64,000 nt of DNA from Yamagishiella unicocca. Taxonomy: Eukaryota > Chlorophyta > Chlorophyceae > Chlamydomonadales > Volvocaceae. The notes beneath the pieces are model-generated. The model saw only the letters and a program-made list of their open reading frames with translations, had not been told where the DNA came from and did not search any database. Each line of letters begins with the position of its first letter. Position 1 is the stretch's first letter. The stretch spans positions 3,100,001 through 3,164,000 of the forward strand of contig BDSL01000001.1 of NCBI GenBank assembly GCA_003116995.1, read 5' to 3'. Positions 32,796-45,200 of this stretch are shown piece by piece. Made by a program: the position numbers and the translations under genes.

Positions 32796-35059
32796 CCCCG
32801 TCGAGCAAACGGCCTACTGCTATTATCAGGACGCGCAGACGCGACTGTTCGTCCGGTTCGGGTATCAGGTTGACACTGGCCGGGGATTATAAACATAAAG
32901 TATATAGGTCCCGTATTAAGGTTGAATCTCGAATGTTTTACAAACGGTTGCGTCACCCTGGGGCACCACGTTTAGTGACGTACAGGGGGGGAAATTGAAA
33001 TCCAAGCCCAGACCGCATCTTCTTCATGTCTTCACAAACAATGTTATTATTTTGAGCCACATCGAGCTTGCTGTAAGGAGAAGTCAGTGGGAAAGACGGA
33101 CCTGCATTTCACGCTGAAAATTGCCAATTTCCAGAACGCAGACGCTTTACACTATTAAGCAAAGTAAAATGAACGCAATATGTGTGAACATTTTATCGTA
33201 ATGAGAGCAACCAGCGCTTTGCACAGCAATAATCACATTGCGAACCGTGCAAGTATGCAAGCATACCCACAACGCAGGTAAACAACAATATTACCATCAC
33301 CCAATTAGATCGACAACCTTCACTTGACATCTTCGATGTATCCACGCCTCTGATACGGAAGCAGAAGTTGCGTCGGACATGGGTAACTTGGCCCCGCCGG
33401 CAGCGGTGCATGCATGCAGTGTGGCCGGTACAGGCACAGCTGGTAGATAGCTCAGGCAGCCCCGGCGTTTGAGGTAGGCGGCACACGCAGGGGGCTCAGG
33501 TGACACGCACCGGAAGCCTGTAACACACGCGGACGGATACAGGCCGTGTACATGGGGCAGATGGCGGCGCAAACAGTGCGCGCAGAAATAATGTTTGCTG
33601 CCGCCGCGGGCGGGAATCACCTGCTAAATGAACGTACGCATGCATTGCACGGCATTTTTCTGGTATGCATGGCATCTATCGGCAGCAGCTGGCATCTGTC
33701 ACAGTGGGCATCGCATCTGCCGGGGCTGGCATCTGTCGCAGCGGGCATCTGTTGGGGCTGGCATCTGCAACGCAGCAACTGGCATCTGCCAGGCGGGGCT
33801 GGCATCTGCCGGGGTGTGTGGCTGCATGTATGCATGCGCACGCAGCTGCACGCAGCTGTCCTAGCCTTCCTACCTACCTGCTTTCTGCTGCAGCAAAGGC
33901 AGCAGCTGTTGGTGCTGCGTGTTGGGGGCGCAAGCAGCAGCAGGGCGGCAATAGCTAGGCACGGGAAAGGTATAGCTAGCTAGGCACGGATATAAAGCTA
34001 GTAATGTCTTTGACTATGTATACACGGCGGTGGACTAGCTTCTTGCTTGGCTGCTGGATGGGCCGGTGGCGCTGTTGGAGCCTGCAATATAGAACAGCAG
34101 CAGCAGGTTGGGGTAGTTACTGTACAGTCTGTACGTTCTTTGTGGAACGTTGTAGATTTCTTAGGATTGGGCTGCGGTGGCCCTCAGGGTTGGCTTACTT
34201 GCTTGCTTGGCTGGAACCCTACCGCCGGCGGATTGCACCCGACCTGGCGGAGCAACATTCCGACTGAGAAGCGTATCGATTCTCGCCGCGCGCTTTGGAG
34301 GTCGGGGTTATTACTGTATGTATGTGCTGTGTGCAACGTTGTAAGCCGAATGGCCGTTGTCATGTTTCCTAGGGTTGGGCTGCGGTGGCCTTCAGGGCCC
34401 GCTTGGAGCCCCGTCGGATTGCATCCCACCTGGTGGAGCAGCATTCCGACTGAGAAGCATATCGATTCTCGCCGGTTAAGTTTCTTTCTGTATGTATGTG
34501 CTGTTTGCAAAGTTGTAGGCCGAACGGCCGTTGTCAGGTTTCCTGGGGTTCGGCTGCGGTGGCTTTCAGGACCCGGTTGGAGCCCCCTGGGATTGCATCC
34601 CATTTGCATCCCACCTGGCGGAACAGCATTCCGACTGATAAGCGTATCGATTCTCGCCGCGCGCTTTGGATGTTGGGTTTCTTTCTGTACGTAGTGCCGT
34701 GTGTTGGCCCTCAGGGCCTGGCTTGGAGCCCCGCCGGATTGCACGCAGCCCGCCTGGCGGAGCGACGTGCGGACTCAATAGCGTATCGATCCTCGGGGCA
34801 CGCTTTGGAGTTTGGGTTTACCACTGCATGTACGCGCGCCCTGTACCAAGTTGCAAGTCGGACGGCCGCCGTTGCCTTTCATGGTTGGGGCTGCGGCGCC
34901 CCTCAGGGTCTGGCTTGCACTCCGCCTGGCGGAGGGACGTGCGGACTTGACAGCGTATCTACTCTTGCTGCGCGCTTTGGAGGCTGGGAGGTGCCGCATT
35001 ACCTCCGGTAGTACAGAGGGTTCGATGCAACGCTATACATGCGGAACTGACGTTGTTTG
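32796..35059. other. Non-coding part of duplicated block, copy 2
   Basis: This is a near-identical copy of 25304-27567, with the same minisatellites at 33656-33822 and 34132-34982. No gene is seen. Confidence 0.5.
34132..34982 (+). repeat. Degenerate ~140-186 bp tandem repeat, copy 2
   Basis: It has the same five-unit array as at 26640-27490, with GCGTATCGATTCTCGCC marks, ending just before the truncated PCYOX exon 7 at 35060. Confidence 0.85.
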
Positions 35060-36562
35060 CCGGGATCCATCTCGACCTCGCCGCCGCCACCAGCCCCGCC
35101 ACCGCCGCCCTCAACGCCGCCGCCGCCGCCACCGCCGCCGCCGCGCCCCTTGCGGGCCCCCATCCCCTCATCGGCGCATCATCCCGTCTTCAGCGGCCAC
35201 CTCCACCAGCACCGCAACTCTCACGTCGGGTGCCGCGGCATCGCTCCTGCAGCCGCCGTACCAGGTCACCGTGACGTCGTACATCGCAGCGGGAAGCCTC
35301 CGTCCGGGGTATTTCAATGTCAGACGACTGCCCCCTGTTTCCGCGGTCCTGGTGACGAGTAGCGCCAACACACCGTTTTCTGCAGTGGCGGCCCGGCCCA
35401 GAGATGAGGGCGGCAGCGGCCGTGGTGGTGATGGTGATGGTAGCGAGCGAGTGTACAAGGTACGGAGGCGGTCTGGAAAGGTGCTGGTGGTCTGGCGCCG
35501 GGGGTGCGGGCGTGCAGCCGCTCCGCGCCGTGCGGTTTAGTGTGGGGGTTGGGGCCTCTGCGGGTGTGCTTGGGTACTCGTGCGCCAGTCACGTGTTATC
35601 ATATTCGTCGTACCAGTTTCCAGCCGCGAGCTACTGCCGTGCAGCTGCAAAGTTTTTCTTTATCAACGCGCGTCGGACGTACCGCTAGGCGGCGCGTTCA
35701 CCTTCTGATGCCAAACTGCCGGTCAGCTTACGGTTATTGCACTCCCCCGCCCTCGTGTTTTGCTGGTTCCGCGACCCACCGCTGCCCGCTACTTGTCCGT
35801 ATTCCTGGGCTCCGATGCGGACACCGCCGCCATGATGCGCCATGCCGTGCCGGCTGCAGGTCTTCTCACGGGAGGAGCTGACCGAGGAGCTGCTGGGCGC
35901 CGTGTTCGAAGCAGCCGGGCCGCAGCCGCCGCGGCTGCTGACAAGTCGTCGCTGGTACGCCTACCCCAGGTGAGGCGCCGACCCACCACAGGGCTATCCT
36001 CTCACACCCCAAGTTATGTGCGGCGCGGTGTCCGGTGGGGTCGTCCGTGGGTTCGGCCGCCGCCTGCCCCCCAGGTCACGTCCACCTTCTCCGCCGCCGT
36101 GCCCCAGCCTTGCATGCTGGGGGGGGAGCGGGTGCAGCGCCCCGAGCGCACTCGCATGGCAGGCGGAGATGAGCAGCAGGAAGCGGCTCGCTGTGTCTCG
36201 TGACATGTAAGTGCCTCGCCTTGCGGCTGAGCAGTCTATTACTAGGTGTGACACCGAGGGATACATTAATGTCCAACGCTGCAGGGACCGTTGGGCCCTT
36301 CTGTTTCCCTGTGGGGGGGTATCACACGGCGGGAGCCCCTCGGCACCCCTGTTCTGTGCGCCACAGGTTCAGGCCGCCTGAGCGCTTCGTGCCCTACCTC
36401 TTGGCTCCCGGTCTGGTGTACGGCAACGCGCTGGAGCCCGCCGCGTCGGCGATGGAGATGGCGGCCGTGGCGGCGACCAACAGCGCTCTGCTGGTGCTCA
36501 AGCACCTGGAGTCGGGTGGAGGAGCGCTGGTTTCGGCGCAGCCGGAGCGGGAGCGGCGATAG
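35060..36562 (+). pseudogene. Truncated PCYOX copy c (exons 7-9)
   Basis: It has the same 5' truncation and 19-bp exon 7 deletion as copy b, so the lesion predates the tandem duplication. Exon 7 ends at 35459, exon 8 (35860-35969) and exon 9 (36367-36562, TAG) are full length, and their splice sites and frame are intact. They encode the conserved C-terminal block (WYAYPRF, NALEPAASAMEMAAVAA). The first six exons, with the FAD-binding motif, are missing, so it cannot make an active enzyme. Homology to the parent 3' flank, including the TGTAA at about 36839, continues to about 36917. Confidence 0.9.
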
Positions 36563-36917
36563 GGGTTCAGCAGAGGACGCGTGGAGCGCCGGCGTGGGGG
36601 GCCCGCGTGTTAACCGGCTTCCAGTCGGGACGCGTTCGGTCGCGAGAGGGCGCAGTGTTGTCGTGTTCGCGGCCATCACAGGTACTGGTCTTGTCACCGT
36701 GCCACGACACACACTGCACATAGGGCGGGACCTGAGCGGCTTGAGGGTGTTTGGCTCAACACACGCTGTGTCAGACACGCTGCGTGCTGTGACAGCCTAC
36801 CCCGTCCACAGGCGGCCCTGATGCTACCCGCGACCGGCTGTAACGAGTCCAGTCACAAACCATGACCTCATGCTCTTCCTTAGCGCCCTGGCACGAGGAG
36901 GGCGGGTCGGTGAACCC

Positions 36918-39298
36918 TGCAAGAGGCATGTGTCGAGCCGTGAGGCCGCACGGGTCGGATCGCGAGGCTTGGCTTTGCTTTAAATTCTGGAATGGGCCTA
37001 GGCGCCGGACCCTCGGTCAGAAAGCTTGTCGGCTGGGCAATAATAATTGGCCTCAAGGCTGGCAGCCTGCGCTGTGGCAGGCCGGCAGCTGACCGGCAGG
37101 GCTGCAAGGAACCTAACACCCGCCCTGTTGGCGCTTGCCCACGTCCACGCATAAGTGTACAATGACGGGTCTTCAGGATGGCATTGGGTGATTCCTTGCT
37201 GGAGAGCCGGTAACCATAACTCTTGATATGCTTTGTCATCAGCAGATAACCGTGTTGTGGATACCGTAACTAATAAAGCACGGCGTTGCGCCCAACGTGC
37301 GGAGGATTGCCAGCAAGCCGCCCAACAATGGCAGCCTATGACGCAGCTATGCGGCAAGGATTGGACGCTCCAATAGGGGGAGCGGTCCGCATCAGTCCTT
37401 TGCTTCTAGGGCTAGGACTGCGAATGGAAGCCCGCAGGGGCCAGCGTGAGCCCGCAAGGATCGATCACACATGATCACAATGCCTCCAGTAATGCGCCCT
37501 GTACCCGACCCTTCTCTACCTTCACCATATCCAACTTTTGCGCTTCCGCATACCGGTATACGCTCAGCCGCACCGCACCACAACTCCGGGACTCACTGCC
37601 CACGGCTGTAATTGGGAGAGCGCGATCAGCGACCCACCTTGTCTCTGGGAGGTGGCCGGCCCCCACCCGGAGATGAACCCAAACAGCGAGCAAAGCCTCA
37701 GAACTACCAGGTCATGAGTCCATGATCGCCTTGCGCTCTTATCCACAAGCACCGTATCGTCACAGGGGCAAACATGCCACCCGTGGCTGGTGCGGCGGAG
37801 GCCGCCAAGGCAAGCTGCGACCCGTCACGGGTGCCAAGCCCGCGCCAGTTCCTGCTTCGGTCGGTGACCCGCAGGTCGTCGCGAGCAGCATGGCCTGGCA
37901 GCCACGGGCTACCACGCTGCCAGCCGAGAATGGTGGGCCCAGTGACTCCCTGTCCTCGTATGATAACGGACACAAACAGCAACTGGTACTCCAGCGCTCT
38001 CTCTTACAGTTTCGGTCAATCAACATATCATAAATGCGCGAGCTGAGGCCAGAAGCAACATCACCCGCGTTGGACGCCAGGGCAGCGTAATGTTCAGGCG
38101 GCCAACTCCCCTTCGTTCCCCTACGGCCCCCTGAATGAATGAGCTTATTAAGCCATGGATATATCATGCACACCACCCTACGAACACATGAACCCCAAAT
38201 GGATGCATTAGCGCGCCCCCCCCCCGACCACATTCAAAATTTCATGTTCATATGCGCCCGCAGTGCCCACATGCAGCGCCGTCAAAATGCAACACCCCAT
38301 TTGCGCATGCATCACCCGCCCGGTCACTAGCCCGCCCGTTGCGGAGGTGAACTGCACCGCCGCGCCTCTAGGGTGCTGGCGGCTGGCCAACCCAGCAACA
38401 CTACTCCACAATCCATATGCAGTGTACTGCAGTCCACGCACTTGTCCATCCGTGAAATGGCGTTACAGAAAACGCCCCTGACGGCCCACCAGATGTGCCT
38501 CGGCTCTCATGCATGCCTGGACTCAGAGGGTCCATCGCCATGGTCGGTGGGTACGGTACGGCATCAGGGTCGTACACCGATAGCTAATGGAAACAGTACG
38601 CACTAGTACCGGGAGCGCCCCGGAGCAGCAACATGCACCGGCCCGTGTCAGTGCCGGGCAAAATGGCCCCACACGATCGGACAGTGATCAGCCTGTGGCT
38701 CGGCTCGGCGCTGCGACCAAGTTGCCTCCATGCGGGTCCCGGTGCCAGCACGGCGCGCTAGCTCGGCGTCCCCAGGACTCGCCAATTCGTGCCACCATTT
38801 GTACTAGTGCCATCAAGGTGCGCTGAGTGTGATGCAGCTGCGCTTCCTCCACCTGGTGGTGCCCACGATGCATGCAGACCAGCCAATATCGCACAGCTCG
38901 AAGGCCGCCTGGTGGTTTGGTTCGAATGCCGCATGCAATTATACATCATAACCGGCGCACGAGCAAGGAACTGCCATGCGGGCTTTCGCTGCACAGTACG
39001 CTTTGGGCCGGAGCTACGGGGAGGATTCTCGACAGGGGCTGACAGCTTGTGACTGTAGTTGCTGTGTCCTTGTGTACGGCATCATGCACGTGCATTCATA
39101 CTTGGCCATCCAGGTACGTCCACGTGTATTCTCCTCGTTGTCGTTGTTGGCGTTGTTCTTGTTTTTGTTCGGCGCATTCGTTTCAGTCTCTTCAAATGCG
39201 TTGCTGCCGACCTTGTCCAGGACATGACTCATCTCAATTCCCAAGGGTTATAGCTTGGTGGATGCGTGCTGTCGACGGCACCGGCTGAGCCCTGGCGC
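36918..39298. other. Intergenic stretch without a supported gene
   Basis: This 2.4-kb region has no exon chain I can support. A minus-strand open frame at 36998-37357 (119 codons, ordinary composition, contains LSADDKAYQELWLPALQQG) may be an exon of an unknown gene, but no partner exons were found. A minus-strand TGTAA at about 38463 could serve the receptor kinase gene that ends at 39299. Confidence 0.4.
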
Positions 39299-42200
39299 TC
39301 AAAAACGGTGACAGCCGGCTGCATCGGCTGCGGTGCCCGCCGCCCACAGCATAGCCTCCAGCCGCATGCAGATGTCCTCAAAGGTCGGACGATCCGAGGG
39401 CTGTTCGCTCAGGCACGCCTCCACCAAGCCCACAAACGCCTGCGGCGGAGCTGAGGGCCACGGTAGCATCTGAGCTGGAAGGGCCATCGACGGCGCGGGC
39501 TTTGGCGTCATGTCCGGCTGCGACTCTGGAGGCAGTGGCAGCAGCGCATGAATTTGCCCCAGTTGCCAGTTTCGGAGCTGCGGCACCACCAGGGCCGCAT
39601 CCGGCAGCGGCAAGCCAGCAGCCAGCTCCCAGAGCAGCCACGCGAAGGCGTACACGTCGGTGGCTTTGCTGCTGGTGCCGTTGCTGGCCAGCTCAGGGGC
39701 GGTGTAGAGGGAAAAGCGCCTGGGCCACGCGCGGCGGCAGGAGATTCCCGGCAGGGACAGGAGCAGGTAGCGGTTGGGATGTGGGGGTTGCTGCACACTG
39801 GCACCCGAGCAGGCAATGCGAGGAGGTAAGAAGAAATGAGCTTCGGACTTGGGAAGCTGCCACGAATGACACTTTGGAGAGGCCCCGTCGCCATCCCGAC
39901 CCTGCCCGACCCTGCCTGACACCGCCTGACCCTGCCTGACACCGCCTGACCCTGCCTGACACCGCCTGACCCTGCCTGACACCGCCTGACCCTGTCTGAC
40001 ACCGCCTGACCCTGCCTGACACCGCCTGACCCTGCCTGACACCGCCTGACCCTGCCTGACACCGCCTGACACCGCCTGACCCTGCCTGACCCTGCCTGAC
40101 CCTGCCTGACACCGCCTGACACCGCCTGACCCTGCCTGACCCTGCCTGACCCTGCCTGACACCGCCTGACACCGCCTGACCCTGCCTGACCCTGCCTGAC
40201 CCTGCCTGACACCGCCTGACACCGCCTGACCCTGCCTCCTACCTGTTATGCCCCGACAGGTGCGTCTGGTCCCTCTCCGTCAGCCGGCCAGCCAGTCCGA
40301 AGTCGCAAACCTGCGTTGGAAGGGAGGGAGGGAGCGTGCAGGGGCCGCAGGAAGATCGCACCCAGGGAATGCCAGCGACGGAAACAAAGGCACACAGCCG
40401 GCCGCTTTGGCTTTCGGGACGTAAGCAACGGACACACGGTACCGCATATCTCGCAAAACCGTTGGGCGTTTCGATGGACAAGCCCATGAGAGGCTCCAAC
40501 TGAGCCACCCGGAACCTCAGCTCCATCGTCCCCCCGGCCCCCGCCCACTTCCAAAGCCAAGCCGCCCGCCCCATCCTGCGCTGCGCCGTACCTTGGCCAC
40601 AAAGCCAAGGCCGCATGCCGCCCGAAAGCGCTCCAGGAGGGGGCCCACGAGCGTCGATTCGGCCACCCGCTGGCCGCTGGCCGAGGCACTTCGGGACCTG
40701 CCGGGCCCGTGCCGACCCGTGGGGCGCAGCACTGGGCGCGGCGGAAGCACCTCCGCCGCCGCCGACAGACGGACATTATCACCTGACTCTGTGTCATAGC
40801 CGGAAGGCTCTTGGCTGAGGGTGCGGGTCATTGCCCCGCCCACCAGGCTTACGGATGTGACCTTCTGGTCGGGAGCTACCCGGCAGCCGTAGCTGTGCAG
40901 GCTGCAGGAGACCAGGCTGGCTCCCAGGTCGTTTCCATCACCTGCATCGCGACTGACGCCTGCGGCATCGCCGCCGTGTGAGTTATCGTCCTGACCGCCG
41001 TCCACCCCCACGACGTCGCTGAGGGGGGTCCGCTGGCGGCCGTCCCAGTGGCGTCCATCCAAGTCGCGGCCCGAGCCATCCGGGCCTATGGCGCGGCCGG
41101 TTCCCGCGTCGCAATCGTCGCCGGCACCAGCGCCGATGCCGGAGCCGCATGAGGAGCGCCGTGCGCTGCCCTTTGGCGACAGCCTGACCCGTTCAGCCGC
41201 GCCTCCCCGCCCCTCGCTCCGCTGCGCCCGATGATCGCTGGCTCCGTACACGTACTCCCCTGGCCGGCGGCCGAAGTACGCGCTTAAACCCGAGTACGTG
41301 TTGTCGTACGTGTTGTCGTACATGTCCTGCGTCGTGCCACTGAAGCTGTACGCCGGCGGCGGCAGCACCAGGCGCGGCGTGGGGGCGCGCGGCGCGCGGC
41401 GCGCCAGCAGCACATTGGAGGTGCTCAGGTTGCCGTGAACAACACCGCACTTGTGGAGGTGCGCCATGCCGCGGGCCACGTCCAGCGCGAGCAGGAGGAC
41501 AACGCGCAGCGGCGGCGGCAGCAGCGGCAGCGGCGGCGCCGGCGCCGGCACGGCGGCCGCCTGCAGTGCCGGCGCCGGCGCCACCGCCATCGGTTCCGGC
41601 GCTGGTGGCGGTTGTGTAGGGCGGCGCCCATCAGCGGGTCCAGCGGCTGCCTCCGGAGCTGGCGTCGGTCCCACCAACGTGCCCGCCAGCAAGCGCTGGC
41701 GCAAACTATTGGACTCGCAGTACTCCTGGTAGAGGAGAAGAAGGGCGCGAGGTGATGGTGGGTGCAAAGGTTCGGCGGTCGCGGAAGCACAGCGGAACGG
41801 CAAGGTGACGCCATGCCAAAGCCCCGAGCGAAACTGCGGCAAGTCACTGCGCGCAGACGACCCATCGTTCGATTGCATAATTCATCCGGTCAACTCAGGT
41901 CGGATTGCAGTACCTCGCGCCAGCAGCAACAGTGGAACGACATTACACGTGTTGACGACTGCAGCTCACGCACCTGCACGAGCACCAGCCGCCAGGCCTC
42001 CACCACCGGCGTTCGACTCCGCGGAGCAGGCCGCGGAGCCACCAATGGCGTTCCACGAACGCTCGACTCCTCCAATCCCGAGGAGGCGCCCAGGAAGCTT
42101 TCGAGACCCGACAAGTCCTGGGAGGGGTTCTCGTTCGACGCCGGCGACGACGGTCGCGGTTGGAATTTCATGGCCTCGTCCAGCGTCAGCGGCTGCAGCG

Positions 42201-45200
42201 AATACGTGTAGGTTGCGACGATGTTGGTGTGGTCGCACCACAGGGACAGGGCCGCCTCCTGCAGCGCCCGGTGTCCGGCGCCCTGACAGCCCGCGGCCTG
42301 TTGCATGCCTCTCGGACTCTGCGGAGAGGTGCCGCGTGGGGAGGCGGGCGGTCACGAGAGCAGAAGGCGGGCGGTCGCGGGAGCAGAAGACGGGCGGTCG
42401 CGGGAGCCATGCACGAGGGGTGTTTTCTTACGGTGAAGCGATGGCGTGGCGAGGCCGTGTTGGGTCGGAACGGCATGTGAGCGCAAGGGTTGGGGGGGGC
42501 TAGCAAGGCGGGCGAATCTGCGCTGGGAGAAAGGAGGACGAAGGACACCCTCGAGGAGGCCTGGACACAGCGACGCTCAGGTTGTCGGTAACATCACCAG
42601 TTTGTCTTCCCCTTCACAGCGGCTCTCGCACCTCCCCAGACACCACGCGCTTGCTGCCCGCATGTGCCACCCACTGTCCGAGCATCTACCTCAGCATGCT
42701 TCACCGACGCCATCACTGTCAACCGACCTGGGCGAACAAGAAGCTCTTAACTGCAACCTCCAGGTCGCGCCAGCGGCCTCGGTACACCACGCTCTGTGTG
42801 CCCCGGCCAATCAACCCCACCAAACACAGCGCGCCAATGCCCCACAACGTGCCCGAGCACAGTCGTGTCGCCTCCGAGACCTGACCAGCCACCGGTTCGC
42901 TACAGCCATCCGGTACAGCCAAATAGCCATTCGAACTTGGCACCTCGGTCTTCACGGTGAGCTGCCACTGTGTGCCGTGAGTCGTTGCCATATTTGCAGA
43001 AGCACCAGCAGCCTGTGAAAGTCCGCTCACTTCCAGTTGTTGCTGCCGCTGCTGCTGCTGGAGCGCTGGTGGCACCGGGTCCGGAGCACCGCGCGCAAGG
43101 CCCTCCCGCAGTCGGTCCACCCCCTCATACAGCCGCGCCAGATCCTTGGCCAGGTCCGATGCCCGGGGAAGTGCCGCCGTGGAGCCCGACTGCGGGGCAA
43201 GGGCAGGCGTCAAAGAGACCATTCGCGTGGGCTGGCGCCCCACGATGAGCACAAAAGCAGATTTGACGTCCTCGCTTACAGTGTTGCAATGGCTGCCACT
43301 GGTGTAGCCATCGGTGGTCAAACCCTGCACGCCTCCCTCAAGCAGGCATGAAACCCAGCGGTGGCCTTGGTGGCTGCCGTCCCGTCCCGCCTCGTTGCTG
43401 CCGTCACGACGAACAGCCTCCTGTGCTCCCGGATCAGTGCTGGGCCCAAGCGGCAGTAGCTCATCACTCCGTCGGTGCTGGCAGAGGCTGCAGCCGCCAT
43501 CACCGTCATGCTCCTCTGCCAGCCGCGCTGTTAACGACATGTTGGCGTCCACAGCGCTAACTTCAATGACTGAGTCGTCCTTGGGCCGCAAGGTCACCGT
43601 GGTGTTGCGCTGGCGCCCCCACCGCCTGCGGCGGCACAGCAGGAAGGCTGCAACAACCACCAGCATAGCACACAGGGCCAGTCCGGTGCCGATGCTGACT
43701 GCAATCGCCACTGAAGGGAAGTGATGCCGACCCGGTGGCCAGACATTATTTGGGCGAGTTGCCGCCTCCGATGCAGCGACAAGGTCCATGCTGGTGTTGA
43801 CCGTGGGAGGTTGGGGAGCCAGGTTGTGTGGCGCCTCCGGCGCAGTCCATTCCGTTCCCGTGAGCCCGATGGGGCCCATCGACACCGGGGTGCCATCAGC
43901 CGGCAGCATGCTGCCGCTGCAGTAATTGACCGGAAGGCTCAGCGCCAATGGCAGAGCCGGAAAGGGGCTTTCAGCCGGCAGTACGGTGGTGAACGTCACA
44001 TTACGGCCGTACAGACCACACCAGTCAAGCCGTGCAAAGGTCAGCTGGCGGACAACCCCTGCCGTCACCGTCGCCTGTGCCCCGCTCCTACGGCCACTGG
44101 CGACACCGTCAACGTTGGCGCCGCCAGCTGCACCATGACACACGGAGTCCGTGCCCACGGCTGTTGTCAGCCAGGCCTGTGCCGCTGCGCCGCCAGCCAG
44201 ACGGGACCGCTCCAGGAGGGCCTTGTGCACGTGAGTCGCCACCAGCGGGTCCGTAACATCAGCGGTCGATCTTGAGGCCAACACCCAGGCCATGAAGGCT
44301 ACCTCTGATGCCGGTAAAACAACGGTTACAGACTCCAAGTAGGCACGCGGTAGACTCAACTGCCCGCCGGCACCACTGTTGGTAGTCGTGCCGCCGCCGG
44401 CACCAGCCTGAGGGGTTGCCCAATCGCCCGGCAAACCAACGATGCTGAAGCTGGTAGGGCTGTCGTCGGTGACTGGATGTGTCCCGCGGTCGAAGAACAA
44501 AGGCCAAATGCAAGATGTGAAGTTGGCCATGCCGTGAGGCAAGCCCTGTGTGTAGGGTTGGAAAGGGGTGAGCATGTGAATCCTCAACTAGGATGGTGTT
44601 TCACTAGAAGTAGATAGGACAGTGGGGAAAATGCAGGCACTATATATGAGCCGAGCGTACGGCACTGGCGTACGACAACCAATTACAGCTGTAATTCGCC
44701 GAGATTTTGCTTTACGGCACTACACGAGGCCCAGAAGGTTTACATGGTATGTATTTGAAGGGCCAAGCTTAGCGCCGTTAGTTTACCTGTCCGAGGCACC
44801 CGATCGCCATCTAAAGTCTCACAGCTGCATCCAGCAGAAAGGTGCCGGGACCCAAAACGGCGCCCCAAGGAGTCATAGCCCAGGCTCTGAAGCGGCTGGA
44901 AGCAAGCGGGCCCCCCGCCATCATCGGGCAAGGTCGGACAGTTCTTGTTGTCCGTCAACAAATCGCCACCTTTACCTAGAGCTGCGGCTATTGGCGGCAC
45001 GCTTAGCCAAAGCAGAGGAGCTGTTCTGGGCATATTCTGGGCATGTTCATGATTGCGGTCCCGCGGGTCAAATCTCCCAACAAGTGGCCGTATGGGTTTG
45101 GACCCTTCCACTCAGCATCTTATGTCACAAATAGTTGTCGGTAGAAGGCAAGAACGGCATCCATTTAGGGTTATAGGTCGAACACAAGGTCTGTAGAGAA

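Larger units (their letters stand above)
28915..35889 (+). repeat. Tandem segmental duplication, copy 2
   Basis: This is the 6975-bp partner of 21466-28397. The 43-bp size difference is a 42-bp heptad-repeat expansion and one extra G near 31940. Unlike copy 1 it runs on into intact PCYOX exon 8 and exon 9 sequence. Confidence 0.95.

Noticed and set aside
36998..37357. 119-codon minus-strand frame with protein-like composition
   Set aside because: No start context, splice partner or family similarity could be shown, so it is left as unassigned sequence.
39508..40212. 234-codon minus frame of Gly-Gln-Ala-Gly repeats, briefly considered a structural protein
   Set aside because: It is an alternative reading of the CCTGACACCG minisatellite in a kinase intron.
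39891..40238. Regular repeat array considered as a CRISPR array
   Set aside because: The units are 10 bp with no unique spacers and lie in an intron of a eukaryotic gene.
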